A stretch of 64,000 nucleotides of DNA from Pelagihabitans sp963760375 (GCA_963760375.1 CAVXCS010000003.1:1-64000); one strand, 5' to 3'. Positions 18,833 to 28,657 are shown, counted from the first letter of the stretch. Numbers and translations: made by a program. Notes: generated by a model not told the origin, from the letters alone.

Positions 18833-19488
18833 CTATAATTTCACCCCGAAGGCCAAATCTCCCGCATCCCCCAAACCAGGAATGATGTATCCCTTGGCGG
18901 TGAGTTTATCGTCGATGGCGGCAATCCAGAGGTGGGTGTTTTTCGGAAAGATTTTCTTGACGTAGGCAACCCCGCTTTTCGAACCGATGACGGAAACGAT
19001 ATGGATCTGTTTGGGCACCCCGTGCGACTTTAAGGCCTCATATACATTTTCCAGGGTTTTGCCGGTCGCCAACATGGGATCGGTCAGGATCAAGGTCTTC
19101 CCTCCCAAGGAAGGGGCCGCAAAATATTTTACGATCACCTCAAATGCGTCTTCATCCTCTTTATGCTGTCGATACGCCGAGATGAAGGCATTTTCCGCCC
19201 GATCAAAATAATGCAGTAGCCCCTCATGCAGTGGCAGGCCGGCCCTTAATACCGAACACAGCACCAAGCGCATCGGTGGGCAAGGACATTTCCTTGGTAC
19301 CGAAAGGGGTCTGGATGGTTTTGTTGCCTGTAGCTGAGGGCCTTGCTCATTTCATAGCCCAGCACTTCCCCGATCCGTTCAATATTACGACGGAAACGCA
19401 TGGCATCCTTTTGTATTTCGATATCCCTGATCTCTGCGATGAATTGGTTCAACAGGGAATTTCCATCCCCAAAATAGTGTACGGTCAT
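18833..19488 (-). pseudogene. upp: Uracil phosphoribosyltransferase with two frameshifts
   Basis: Makes UMP from uracil and PRPP. The product is readable only across three frames: an N-terminal part from 19488, a middle part (TIQTPFGTKEMSLPTDAL) between 19319 and 19265, and a C-terminal part to 18833 with the PRPP motif ILTDPMLATGKT and IPGLGDAGDLAFG. Each break fits one extra base, an A at 19319-19322 and a G (C on the plus strand) at 19264-19265; removing both gives 217 residues, normal for the family. Conserved motifs are otherwise undamaged, so decay would be recent, or these are sequence errors. Confidence 0.78.
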
Positions 19489-19653
19489 TTGGTTTCTGCT
19501 TACCCTTAAAAATACGATTTTAAAATCAATGATCTTGGGGATTATGGGAAATCACTGCCTTTGGGAAAGTCAAACTGTAGCGATGCCAGATAGCACACAA
19601 GGTTACTACTAAAAGGTTACTGCATTTACCAATGGGAGTCGATCTATAACCGA

Positions 19654-19839
19654 CTAAGCCTGTACTCCGAACTTCGACAGCAGGTTTTCCATGAGGCACC
19701 ACTTGGTAAAGGCCGATTGGAATAGGTTGGCCCCAACAAAAGCAGTGAACCACAGCCAGTTGATGTTGACATAAATGGCCAATAACAAACTGATCAATAT
19801 GAAAGAGCCCGCAACGGCCCTGACGATCCTGTTTTTCAT
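19654..19839 (-). CDS. DUF2892 (YgaP-like) small membrane protein
   Basis: 61 residues with two hydrophobic segments (AVAGSFILISLLLAIYV and WFTAFVGANLFQSAF) and a CLMENLL motif close to the C-terminus, typical of DUF2892. These proteins often accompany rhodanese and sulfur genes. It is last in the Box 2 efflux operon, 96 bp after the P-II-like gene. Confidence 0.8.
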   Translation of the reverse strand: MKNRIVRAVAGSFILISLLLAIYVNINWLWFTAFVGANLFQSAFTKWCLMENLLSKFGVQA

Positions 19840-19935
19840 AGTCTTGAATTTAAGGTTAATGAAACTTTGGTAACCGATCCCTTTTGGTGCGATACCGATA
19901 TTACAGCGATTTGTTCTTGCCCTCCCGATGCTAAA

Positions 19936-20241
19936 TCAAAGGTACCGTTCAATGGGCACCACCACGGCCTTGACCGGGTTTTGGGTCTCCAAATGATTGT
20001 TGAACTCCTCAAGCAACCCGAACAATACCTCAATTTTATCCGCTTCGGTAAAGGAGAAGAACAAAATAGATTCGACCCCTCCCTGTTCACTTGGAAACCA
20101 ACTAGCACTGCGAAGCAAGGATGCCCGCTTCTTGAATCCATCGATATGGGACCCACTGAAGCTGCTTATGTTCGCTTTTTTGAACAGTGCCAATATTTCT
20201 TCTTCGAAATCCGCTACGGCCGTTACGATTAATAGTTTCAT
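19936..20241 (-). CDS. P-II-like protein of the efflux operon
   Basis: 101 residues with a ferredoxin-like P-II character: N-terminal strand MKLLIVTAVADFEEEI, a helix, a central strand with ESILFFSFTEADKIEVLFGLLEEFN and the final strand PVKAVVVPIERYL. The classical T-loop uridylylation Tyr region is not recognisable, so it is not GlnB. Small P-II-like proteins commonly follow RND pumps in Bacteroidota and may modulate transport. It starts 48 bp after the RND stop. Confidence 0.7.
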   Translation of the reverse strand: MKLLIVTAVADFEEEILALFKKANISSFSGSHIDGFKKRASLLRSASWFPSEQGGVESILFFSFTEADKIEVLFGLLEEFNNHLETQNPVKAVVVPIERYL

Positions 20242-20289
20242 TTTACTGTTGTTTTAAGGGTTTTTTTTGAGAATTTTTGCCCCGTTCAT

Positions 20290-23200
20290 TTATTCGTAAT
20301 TTTTCCCTTCTATCATATAATAGATCAAAGGGACCATTATCAAGGTGAGGATGGTCGAAACGATGGCCCCTGCGACCAAGGAAATGGCCAACCCTTGAAA
20401 TATGGGGTCGAACAGGATGATGGAGGCCCCGATGACCACGGCACCCGTCGTCAATAATATGGGGGTGGTTCGAACCGCACCTGCATCGATGATCGCTTGT
20501 TTTATAGGAATTCCTTCTTTTAACCTTATTTCGATGAAATCGATGATCAGGACCGAGTTGCGCACCATGACCCCCGCAAGGGCGATCATTCCTATGAAGG
20601 AGGTAGCGGTAAAGAAGGCCCCGAAAAGCCAATGGCCCAAGACGATCCCGATCAATGAAAGGGGTATGGCCGCCATCATAACGATCGGGGTCTTCAGGTT
20701 TTGGAACCAACCGACGATCAACATATAGATCACCACGATGACCACCATAAAAGCGATGCCAAGATCTCTAAAGACCTCCAGGGTAATCTGCCATTCTCCA
20801 TCCCATTTTACCGTGAAGTCGCTTTCATCGGAGGGTTGTTCCATGTAAGATTCCTGAACCGTATACCCTTTTGGCAGCACCAATGTTTTTAATTTTTCAT
20901 TCATTCCCAAAATGGCATACACCGGACTTTCCAAGGCCCCGGCCATGTCGGCGGTCAGGTAAACGACCCTTTTTTGATCCTTGCGGTAAATGGTTTTCTG
21001 CAGGCTTGCCGTGTTCACGCTGACCAGGTCGACCACTGGAACCATGGTTCCATTTACCGATCTTATTTTGATGTTCTGGATATCCGCCAATGAGCTCTTT
21101 TCCGCATCGTTCAAGGAAAGTACAATCCCGACCGATTCATTCGCTGTTGCATCATGAAGACCGGAAACCGGTATTTCCCTTAAAATGGAGGTCAGGGCGG
21201 TCACGATTTGTTGGGGGGCCACGCCGTTTAACATAGCTTTTTGCTTATCGACTTCCAAACGGTACTCGGTCTGCGGGGCTTCGACCATCCAATCGACATC
21301 CACAATATCGGCAGTACCCTGCAAAATAGTCTTCACCTGTTCGGCCACTTTGATCTGTTCCCCATAATCGGGTCCATAAATCTCGGCAACAATGGTGGAG
21401 AGTACTGGGGGGCCGGGCGGCACTTCGACCACTTTAACATTGGCCCCATATTTTTGGCCGATTCTTTGTACTTCAGGGCGTACCTCCTTGGCAATGTCAT
21501 GGCTTTGGGAATTTCGATCTTCTTTGTGCAGCAAGTTTACCTGGATATCGGCCATATTGCTTCCGCCCCGCAGGTCATAATGACGCACCAGGCCATTGAA
21601 GGTGATCGGCGCCGAGGTGCCGATGTAGTTTTGATAATCCACTACTTCGGGCCGGGAAGCCAGATAGAGGGAAATTTCCTTAGTCACCATTGCGGTCCTT
21701 TCCAGGGTGGTGCCTTCGGGCATGTCCACCACGATTTGGAATTCGTTCTTATTATCGAAAGGCAACATTTTAACGGCCACCGTTTTTGTAAAGAACATGA
21801 GGATCGATCCAAGCAAGAGCACCACGGTAATGAGGATAAAGCCCCACCGTTTTGTCTTGTTGTCCAACAAAGGTTTTTCAATTTTATTATAAATTCTATA
21901 AATGAATCCGGATTCAAAACTTTTTTCTTCCTTATGCCCCTTATCGTCTTTTTCACGCAACAAATGGTAGCCCAAATAGGGCGTAACCGTTAGCGCCACG
22001 AACAAAGAGAGCAACATGGCGATTGAAGCGCCGATTGGCATTGGGCTCATGTAGGGTCCCATCATTCCCGATACGAATGCCATGGGCAATATGGCAGCGA
22101 TGACGGTGAAAGTGGCCAAGATGGTGGGGTTGCCGACCTCGTTGATCGCAAAGAGTGCGGCCTGTTTAAACGGCAGGCGTTTCATCTTAAAGTGCCGGTG
22201 CATGTTTTCCGCAATGATGATACTATCGTCAACAACAATACCCACGACAAAGACCAACGCAAAAAGCGTGATACGGTTCAGGGTATAGTCGAACATATAA
22301 TAACTGAACAAAGTAAGTGCGAAGGTCAAGGGCACTGAAAAGAAAACGACAAGCCCCCCGCGCCATCCCATGGCAAGCATCACCAAAATGGTGACCGCCA
22401 GGATGGCAACCCCCAAATGCAACAACAGTTCGCCCACCTTGTCCGAAGCCGTTTCTCCGTAATTCCTTGAAACTTCGATATGAACCTCAGCAGGTATCAG
22501 GTGCTTTTTTAAATCTGTGACCCGTTCCAATATCTTCTCGGAAATCTTCATGGCATCGGCCCCTTTTACCTTCGCGATCGAGAGGGTCACGGCCGCATAT
22601 TCGGAACCATATTCGGAATACTTTTCGTGGTTCTGGCCATACCCAAAAGACACATAACTTTTAGGGGTGGCAGGTCCGTCCTGTATCGTTGCCACCTGTT
22701 TCAGATACACCGGGAGGTTCCGGTTCACCCCGACTACCAGATTTTCTACATCATCGACCGTTTCCAAAAAGTCGCCGGTGGTCAAGAGATATTCGGTATC
22801 GTTTTTTACAAAACTCCCGGATTGGGCCTGTTGGTTGTTGGCCTGGATCATCTGCATAATGCCAAGGGCATCGATCCCATTTTCCGCCATCCTATCTTTG
22901 TCCAGAATCACCTTCAATTCGCGATTTCTGCCCCCGATGGTCTTGGTCATGGCAACATTCTTTATTTTTTCCACCTCATTTTCAAGTTCCCCGGCAATTT
23001 GTTTCAGTTGGAAATCGTCATAGGAATCGCTCCAAAGGGTGATGCCCAACATGGGCACATCGTCTATGGAACGTGTTTTCACCATGGGTGCATAGATGCC
23101 ATTGACAAACATATCGTCATGCTTCATCAATTCATTGTAGAGGTTCACATAGGAGCGTTCGGTGTCTTCCCCTACATAGAACTGCACGATGATCATGGCC

Positions 23201-23478
23201 TGGCCGTTCATGGCCATGGTATGGAGATGTTCCACGCCTTTGATATCGGAAAGGATCTTTTCCAAGGGTTTGACCACCCTGTTCTCCACTTCTTCGGGAC
23301 TCGCGCCCGGATAGCCCACCATCACATCGGCCATGGGCACGATGATCTGGGGCTCTTCTTCCCTGGGGATCAAAAAAGAGCTGTACACCCCAATGATCAT
23401 TAAGACGACCATCAACAAAAGGGTCAACTTCGAGTTGATGAATGCACTGGCTATTTTTCCTGATATTCCTTCGTTCAT
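20290..23478 (-). CDS. RND efflux pump, AcrB/HAE1-like
   Basis: 1062 residues with the AcrB plan: one N-terminal membrane helix (about 12-32), a large periplasmic porter/docking domain, six helices in the middle (with GIVVDDSIIIAENMHRHFKM, the Asp pair of proton relay), a second periplasmic domain, and a final group of helices (MIALAGVMVRNSVLIIDFIE). It is the inner-membrane motor of a tripartite pump; substrate unknown. The chosen start MNEGISGKI lies 10 bp after the upstream MFP stop; a longer frame to 23559 would overlap that gene. Confidence 0.92.
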   Translation of the reverse strand: MNEGISGKIASAFINSKLTLLLMVVLMIIGVYSSFLIPREEEPQIIVPMADVMVGYPGASPEEVENRVVKPLEKILSDIKGVEHLHTMAMNGQAMIIVQFYVGEDTERSYVNLYNELMKHDDMFVNGIYAPMVKTRSIDDVPMLGITLWSDSYDDFQLKQIAGELENEVEKIKNVAMTKTIGGRNRELKVILDKDRMAENGIDALGIMQMIQANNQQAQSGSFVKNDTEYLLTTGDFLETVDDVENLVVGVNRNLPVYLKQVATIQDGPATPKSYVSFGYGQNHEKYSEYGSEYAAVTLSIAKVKGADAMKISEKILERVTDLKKHLIPAEVHIEVSRNYGETASDKVGELLLHLGVAILAVTILVMLAMGWRGGLVVFFSVPLTFALTLFSYYMFDYTLNRITLFALVFVVGIVVDDSIIIAENMHRHFKMKRLPFKQAALFAINEVGNPTILATFTVIAAILPMAFVSGMMGPYMSPMPIGASIAMLLSLFVALTVTPYLGYHLLREKDDKGHKEEKSFESGFIYRIYNKIEKPLLDNKTKRWGFILITVVLLLGSILMFFTKTVAVKMLPFDNKNEFQIVVDMPEGTTLERTAMVTKEISLYLASRPEVVDYQNYIGTSAPITFNGLVRHYDLRGGSNMADIQVNLLHKEDRNSQSHDIAKEVRPEVQRIGQKYGANVKVVEVPPGPPVLSTIVAEIYGPDYGEQIKVAEQVKTILQGTADIVDVDWMVEAPQTEYRLEVDKQKAMLNGVAPQQIVTALTSILREIPVSGLHDATANESVGIVLSLNDAEKSSLADIQNIKIRSVNGTMVPVVDLVSVNTASLQKTIYRKDQKRVVYLTADMAGALESPVYAILGMNEKLKTLVLPKGYTVQESYMEQPSDESDFTVKWDGEWQITLEVFRDLGIAFMVVIVVIYMLIVGWFQNLKTPIVMMAAIPLSLIGIVLGHWLFGAFFTATSFIGMIALAGVMVRNSVLIIDFIEIRLKEGIPIKQAIIDAGAVRTTPILLTTGAVVIGASIILFDPIFQGLAISLVAGAIVSTILTLIMVPLIYYMIEGKNYE

Positions 23479-23488
23479 CTTTTTTGTT

Positions 23489-24568
23489 TTATTGGATGGA
23501 TATCTTGGCCCCGTTGTACAACTTGCCTTCCGCGGAAACGATATACTGCTCGCCCGCATTCAGGCCAGACAGCACCTCTATTTGATCGCCATATATTTTG
23601 CCCAAACGGAGCCATCTAAGAAGGGCCTTGTTTTGGTCACTAACTGTATAAACTCCTTTTAAACCGCCGCTTGTAACGATGGCCGATCGTGGTATGAGCA
23701 CCAAGGAAGGGGCGTCGGATTTAGTACTGATAGGAATTTGGACCGTTGTAAACATTCCGGAAAGGAGTTTAACATCGGTTTTGTCAACCGCTGCCTTAAC
23801 CAAATATTGTCCGCCAGTATTTTTGGCGGAAGCACTTACCTCTTTCAGTTTGCCCTTGACCGATGTACCCAATGATTTGATCAATACTTCAACGGTGGCG
23901 TCTGATTTGATCTTGGAGATTTCGCTTTCGGGCACCATGGCGACGACCTCAAAGACTCCGGGAGATTCGAGGGCCAACAAGGGCATCCCTGGATTGGCCA
24001 TATCCCCGACTTCTGTAAATTTACCGGTGATCACACCAGCAAAAGGGGCCGTAATGTTGGCATAGTCAAATTGTGCGTTGATCTCATTTTTCATTTGGTT
24101 CGCCGCTTCCAATCTTGCCTTTGCCATTTCAAATCGTGTGGTCATATCGTCCATTTCCTTTTGGGAGGCACTATTTTCGGCAAAGAGGTTTTTAAAACGT
24201 TCATAATCTTTTTCTGCGTTAGCGTAGGCCGCTTTGGCCTCCGTAATTCCGGCATTGACCTGTGCGCGTTTGGCCTGTAGATCGGTATTGTTGATCGACA
24301 CCAACAGTTGTCCTTTTTTGACCTTATCACCCACATTGACGTAGATCTTGCTCACTTGGCCCATCATCCGGGTGCTTAATTCGGCACTGTTTACAGCCTG
24401 TATCTTGCCGCTTACGCTTAGGAAACCGCTGCTATGGTTTTCGGTTATCCCGCTTATGGTCACTGGTACCGCATTGGCATCGTCAGCGTTGGTTTTAGTG
24501 CCCTCGCCGCTGCAGCTGGAAAGCACCAACATAGCAGTCCCAAAAAGGGTTGTATACAATTTTGTCAT
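23489..24568 (-). CDS. RND periplasmic adaptor (membrane fusion lipoprotein)
   Basis: 359 residues from MTKLYTT (the frame is open to 24589). A lipobox LVLSSC is followed by the adaptor plan: barrel-sandwich/lipoyl half (MGQVSKIYVNVGDKVKKGQLL), helical hairpin with heptads, the second lipoyl half (ITAPFAGVITGKFTEVGDMA), beta-barrel and membrane-proximal domain. It links the RND pump to TolC. Between TolC and RND genes in one operon. Confidence 0.9.
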   Translation of the reverse strand: MTKLYTTLFGTAMLVLSSCSGEGTKTNADDANAVPVTISGITENHSSGFLSVSGKIQAVNSAELSTRMMGQVSKIYVNVGDKVKKGQLLVSINNTDLQAKRAQVNAGITEAKAAYANAEKDYERFKNLFAENSASQKEMDDMTTRFEMAKARLEAANQMKNEINAQFDYANITAPFAGVITGKFTEVGDMANPGMPLLALESPGVFEVVAMVPESEISKIKSDATVEVLIKSLGTSVKGKLKEVSASAKNTGGQYLVKAAVDKTDVKLLSGMFTTVQIPISTKSDAPSLVLIPRSAIVTSGGLKGVYTVSDQNKALLRWLRLGKIYGDQIEVLSGLNAGEQYIVSAEGKLYNGAKISIQ

Positions 24569-24660
24569 GATTTTGTTTTTATAGTTCACTTTAGGCTATT
24601 TAAGCGTTTGTTTCTTCTGAATGTTCAAATTTTTGGTGGTATTGTAAAAGGGCTATGGCG

Positions 24661-25965
24661 TTATTCCTTTATTAAAAATTCCAAATAGGCCAGTGCATAA
24701 TTATGCTGGAATATGGTAGCATAATATTCCAGTTGTTTCTGACTGTATTGTGATTCTGCCATAAGAAGGTCATTGGTCTTTTCCAGACCTTGTTCAAAGC
24801 GATTGCTGCGGATACGCAACGACTCCTCGGATTGTTGCAAGGCCAATTGGGTCAGTTTTAATTTGTTATTGGCATCTTGAAGCCCTCTTTTGGCCTTGTT
24901 GAGTTCCAGTTGGCTTTCCGCCCTATATTGCTTTAACTGAAATCTTGATTTTTCAAATTCGGCCTTGCTCTTTTGTGCCCGGCCGAAACGCTTGCTGCCC
25001 TCGAAAAGGTTCCACTTCAATTCTGCCCCGAAGAGATAGCCGTTCGCGGCGCCTTGGAATATTTCGTCGTCGTGCAGCTCGTAAGTGCCAAAGGCGTTCA
25101 AGCGGGGCAAAAAGGACATTTGGTCGGCCTTGTACATTTGTTTATAGGCTTCCGATGCGGCGTTCAAGGCCTGGATATCGTTTCTGTTCTCCGGCAAGCC
25201 TTCCACCTTAAGTTCTTGGTTCACGACCATTAGGGAATCGCTGGGCTTTAAGATTTGATCATTGTGGTCATCCATCAGAACGGACAAATAATTCGAGGCA
25301 TTCAGGATGTTGCTCTTGGCATACTGCAGCTGATTATCTATTTCGGTTGCCCGTACCTCAACCGACAGGAGATCTGATTTCTGCAAATAGCCTTGTCGAA
25401 AGTTGTTATTGGCGATACGCATGTTTTCCATGGCGGTCGCTTTGGTCTTTTCCAGAACTTCAACCGTTTTATAGGCCAATTGCAATTGCATATAGGCCTT
25501 TTCGACTTCCAAGCCAATATATTCTTGGGTGCGTTCCGCTTGTAGGGCCGTGGCATCCCATTTGGCCTTGGCCGCCTTTCTTTGGTATATGCCGTCGAAG
25601 TTCAACAGGGGTTGCTGTACTTCCATCCTCGTGGCGAAATCCTCGATTTGTCGAGGCGCATTTAATGAAGCAGGATCAAAATCGGCTTGGGTCAGTATGG
25701 CCTGGTTGAGTTTCGACCCAAAGGCCATCAAAGGGTTCGTAGTGGCGATACCGGTATGTGAGATACTGATATTGGGCAACAAGACGGCATTGGTCTGGTT
25801 GTAGTCGCCCTTGGCCATCAGCACCTCCTGTTGCGACATTTTAAGGGTGCCATTGCCCGTTTTCACCTTGTCCATCACTTCAGTCTTTGAAATCAAAACG
25901 GTTTCCTGTGCTGACATTGACAGGGAAAGAATTGGTAAGGCAAACAGGAACATTATATTTTTCAT
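24661..25965 (-). CDS. TolC-type outer membrane efflux protein
   Basis: 434 residues: signal peptide (cleavage after MSAQ region near 19) and two outer-membrane-efflux repeats with long heptad helices (VEKAYMQLQLAYKTVEVLEKT and LKLTQLALQQSEESLRIRS). It is the outer-membrane channel of the pump encoded downstream and first in the operon tolC-MFP-RND-P-II-DUF2892. A Box 2 promoter stands upstream. Confidence 0.9.
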   Translation of the reverse strand: MKNIMFLFALPILSLSMSAQETVLISKTEVMDKVKTGNGTLKMSQQEVLMAKGDYNQTNAVLLPNISISHTGIATTNPLMAFGSKLNQAILTQADFDPASLNAPRQIEDFATRMEVQQPLLNFDGIYQRKAAKAKWDATALQAERTQEYIGLEVEKAYMQLQLAYKTVEVLEKTKATAMENMRIANNNFRQGYLQKSDLLSVEVRATEIDNQLQYAKSNILNASNYLSVLMDDHNDQILKPSDSLMVVNQELKVEGLPENRNDIQALNAASEAYKQMYKADQMSFLPRLNAFGTYELHDDEIFQGAANGYLFGAELKWNLFEGSKRFGRAQKSKAEFEKSRFQLKQYRAESQLELNKAKRGLQDANNKLKLTQLALQQSEESLRIRSNRFEQGLEKTNDLLMAESQYSQKQLEYYATIFQHNYALAYLEFLIKE

Positions 25966-25996
25966 CTTGGATCTGTTATTTTCTTTTAATCTGGGG

Positions 25997-26040
25997 TAAA
26001 AGTAGACCTAAAGGGGATGTTGGTCGGTAACAATGGTTAC
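25997..26040 (-). promoter_or_regulatory. Box 2 promoter of the efflux operon
   Basis: GTAACAATGGTTAC (26027-26040) fits GTAAC-N4-GTTAC. A -7-like TACTTTTA on the minus strand lies at 26004-25997, box centre to -7 start 29.5 bp as at the other Box 2 promoters. Confidence 0.68.
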
Positions 26041-26155
26041 CAAGGCGATTTTAGCATCGTTATGAAACCAAGTGGTGCATGGTAGTGATTGAATATTCAA
26101 TTGGGGAACCTTAAGATGGCCAATAAAGGCCGAACTATTATCATCTTTTTGGGGT

Positions 26156-27040
26156 TTAAAACCAATAGCCGATACCTGCCGAAAAATAGAAAACGGTTTC
26201 CAAGTCTTCCTTGATCACCGTATCTTCGGTCGTGATCGTAGCACTGCTTTGTGGAAAGGCCAAAACGGGCGAAAAGGAGAAAATGAATTGTTCGTGGTAG
26301 TATTGCATGGGCAGGCCTAGCGCTACATTTAAAAAATTGAATTCCGATGCTTCCTTCAATTCCACCGAGGTAGGAATCGACGGTGTTGTGCCAACGGTCC
26401 CCTTGCCTTGTCCTTTTCTATTGCCCAGACGACTGGTACTATAGTATTCCTGATAAAAATATTGTGTACCGGCTTGCAGCGTAATGGAAGGGCCGATCAA
26501 AAAGTTCTTGTCACTGCTATAGATAATACGGTCGAACACGATCCCAGCAAAAATGTCGGCAGAACTATCGCTGTTAAAGTAAGTGCTGGCCATTAACGAT
26601 ACTTCCAACGCTTTGAGGTCATAGCTCAAAAAACCGGATATATCACCCAATATTTCCGACTGTACATTATAACTGTCTTTGTTGAAGAAATAGGCGGTCG
26701 CCGAAAGGCCACCGTTGAATTTTTCGGAACTGGACAGGTAACCGGCAGTGACCAAAAACAGATCTATCCGTTGTTCCCCCGAACCGACGAGGTAGGAGGC
26801 CGAAGCATCGGCAAAAAATCCCGATCGATCATAATAGCCCAGTGAAGGAAAAATATAAGGGGCGGCAATGGAATCTCGCCTGCCCATGAAAACGGCGTCA
26901 TTGCGAAAGCTCACATCTGCTAGAAAAAAAGATTCCACGTCCGCGGGTTTTTCCTTGGCGGAATTTTTTCGCGGTTGTGCCATGAGGCCCAAAGACATAA
27001 ATAGGAGAAATATCAAGACTGTGGTTGACCGGGTTCTCAT
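26156..27040 (-). CDS. Outer membrane beta-barrel protein, family unknown
   Basis: 294 residues with a signal peptide (IFLLFMSLGLMAQ) and alternating-hydrophobic strands, ending in SAGIGYWF with the C-terminal aromatic expected of an outer-membrane barrel. It resembles the generic transporter/MetA-pathway-like barrels of Bacteroidota but no family is clearly recognised. No box palindrome at the standard spacing was found upstream. Confidence 0.65.
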   Translation of the reverse strand: MRTRSTTVLIFLLFMSLGLMAQPRKNSAKEKPADVESFFLADVSFRNDAVFMGRRDSIAAPYIFPSLGYYDRSGFFADASASYLVGSGEQRIDLFLVTAGYLSSSEKFNGGLSATAYFFNKDSYNVQSEILGDISGFLSYDLKALEVSLMASTYFNSDSSADIFAGIVFDRIIYSSDKNFLIGPSITLQAGTQYFYQEYYSTSRLGNRKGQGKGTVGTTPSIPTSVELKEASEFNFLNVALGLPMQYYHEQFIFSFSPVLAFPQSSATITTEDTVIKEDLETVFYFSAGIGYWF

Positions 27041-27135
27041 TTTAAAGAAAATTGAGATTCATGAAGAATATGGGCCGTACGGATCACAGGTAGGACAAAA
27101 TACCGTTTTCCGGACAGCCCGTGAAACTGGGCTTA

Positions 27136-27807
27136 TCAGCTGCTTTTTTTCTTTTTTTGAAGCGTCGACTTTTTCTGGATATTCTTTTTCATCAAATTTT
27201 TGTTGGTCAATTTATTTTGTTGGACCATCATTTTACGATGCTGGTAGGTATTTTGAAACTTGGCGCCATCCATATTGATGCACTCCCCATCTTGGAGCCG
27301 CAGTTGCTCCCGCTGGGCATTTTGGTAGCTTCCATCGGCGTTTACCATCAAGCCATCACCAAGTTCCACTCGGTTCTGGATCCGATGCTGCTCCAGGTTC
27401 CTGATTTGAAATACCTCACCATCGATGCGCATGATTTGATATCTGTTTTGGTTCCGATTTTGGATCTGGGCATCGCTCAAACCCTTATTTTCCTGTTGTA
27501 CCTTGTATCGATATTGATACTCATTGCGGTACTTGACCCCATCATTGTCCAAACATTCGCCATCTTTTAACCGCAATCGGTCGCGGTCCTTGGTGAGGTA
27601 TGATCCATCAGGGTTCACAACGGTACCGTCATTTAAGGTGATGGGGTCCTGTAATCGAATTTGGTCGCGGTCTCGTATCTGCAATACTTCCCCATCGACC
27701 ATCATAAGTCGATCTTGATCTCGATCTTGGATGCGGTCTTGATCTTGTGCCTTTAAAGAAGCGGTACCCATAAGGGCGATCGATACTAATAATATCACTT
27801 TTTTCAT
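27136..27807 (-). CDS. Secreted DUF6799 repeat protein
   Basis: 223 residues: signal peptide (LLVSIALMGTASLKA) and two copies of a DUF6799-like unit of about 80 residues, each with DGEVLQIRD/DGEVFQIRN, then NDGTVVNPDGSYLTKDRDRLRLKDGECLDNDG or its close variant. The proteins are rich in Asp, Arg and Gln; function unknown. A perfect Box 1 promoter is directly upstream, and a perfect Box 2 palindrome lies 53 bp further away, so it may answer to both systems. Confidence 0.8.
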   Translation of the reverse strand: MKKVILLVSIALMGTASLKAQDQDRIQDRDQDRLMMVDGEVLQIRDRDQIRLQDPITLNDGTVVNPDGSYLTKDRDRLRLKDGECLDNDGVKYRNEYQYRYKVQQENKGLSDAQIQNRNQNRYQIMRIDGEVFQIRNLEQHRIQNRVELGDGLMVNADGSYQNAQREQLRLQDGECINMDGAKFQNTYQHRKMMVQQNKLTNKNLMKKNIQKKSTLQKKKKSS

Positions 27808-27845
27808 TGTATATGGATTTAAATTAATTCTGTTTAATACTGTGG

Positions 27846-27888
27846 CAAATGTACCGGACCATGCCCGTGTAGAAAATGATATAGGTCA
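27846..27888 (-). promoter_or_regulatory. Box 1 promoter of the DUF6799 gene
   Basis: TGATATAGGTCA (27877-27888) and a perfect -7 element TACATTTG on the minus strand (27853-27846), standard 23-bp gap. Confidence 0.75.
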
Positions 27889-27928
27889 TGAAACCCTATA
27901 TTTTATTGATGTTTCCAAGGGTTTTTAT

Positions 27929-27942
27929 GTAACAATTGTTAC
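27929..27942. promoter_or_regulatory. Isolated perfect Box 2 palindrome
   Basis: GTAACAATTGTTAC, the centre of an 18-bp perfect palindrome (27927-27944). No -7 element lies at the standard distance on either strand. It is 53 bp (centre to centre) upstream of the Box 1 element of the DUF6799 promoter. Confidence 0.5.
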
Positions 27943-27997
27943 ATAACGATAGGTTATTAAAAGCGGATGTCCTTTACCTCCAATAAACCGTTATGGA

Positions 27998-28633
27998 CTA
28001 CCTGCCACATTGTTCTTTGCTGTCGTTGATGATCGCATTATAATCTTCAAAAGCTAAATATTGTGGTACATAAGTCATTCCCATCCCATCCAGGGTGGAG
28101 GTAAAGCTTCTCAAATGGTTGCGCGAACCGCATTGCAATGATTCAAAAACCGCAATCACTTGGATATTATTGGTCATTACCAAGTAGTTTTCCAAATCAA
28201 CAATATCCATATCCTCAATGGTGGCGCCCACCTCCAATGCTTTGGTTTCATTAATACTACCGTCTATTACATAGCGATCGTACAGGGCTTGTATTTCTTG
28301 GTTTGCAAATTGCCCATCCGGCATAATGGAATAGGGTATTTTATATTGATTTAGAAGGCCCACTACGGCATCCATATGTGATTGTTCGCTGTTCTTTATA
28401 TTGGAGAATACATTGATTCCCCATAGTTCACCTAAGTAAACGTAGGTGTCCCGCGCGAGTTTTTCTTCTTCCAACATAAAAAGCAGCGCATTTTGATCTT
28501 CTTGGCCAATAGCATTGCTTTCGATATCACCCAATGGCATTTCGGAACCATCCTTGGAGCAGCCCGCAAACAGGCTTACGAATAGAAATCCGAGTACAAG
28601 CACTGGCTTTATTGATTTTTCCGGATTTTTCAT
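27998..28633 (-). CDS. DUF2202 ferritin-like lipoprotein
   Basis: 211 residues: lipobox SLFAGC, then a helical DUF2202 domain (LLFMLEEEKLARDTYVYLGELWG, IKNSEQSHMDAVVGLLNQY). The EEEKLARD and EQSHM segments carry the Glu and His residues used by ferritin-like di-metal proteins. The periplasmic role is not established. Upstream is a Box 2-like promoter with two mismatches in the -7. Confidence 0.82.
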   Translation of the reverse strand: MKNPEKSIKPVLVLGFLFVSLFAGCSKDGSEMPLGDIESNAIGQEDQNALLFMLEEEKLARDTYVYLGELWGINVFSNIKNSEQSHMDAVVGLLNQYKIPYSIMPDGQFANQEIQALYDRYVIDGSINETKALEVGATIEDMDIVDLENYLVMTNNIQVIAVFESLQCGSRNHLRSFTSTLDGMGMTYVPQYLAFEDYNAIINDSKEQCGR

Positions 28634-28657
28634 AACAAATAGTTCAGGATTATTTTA

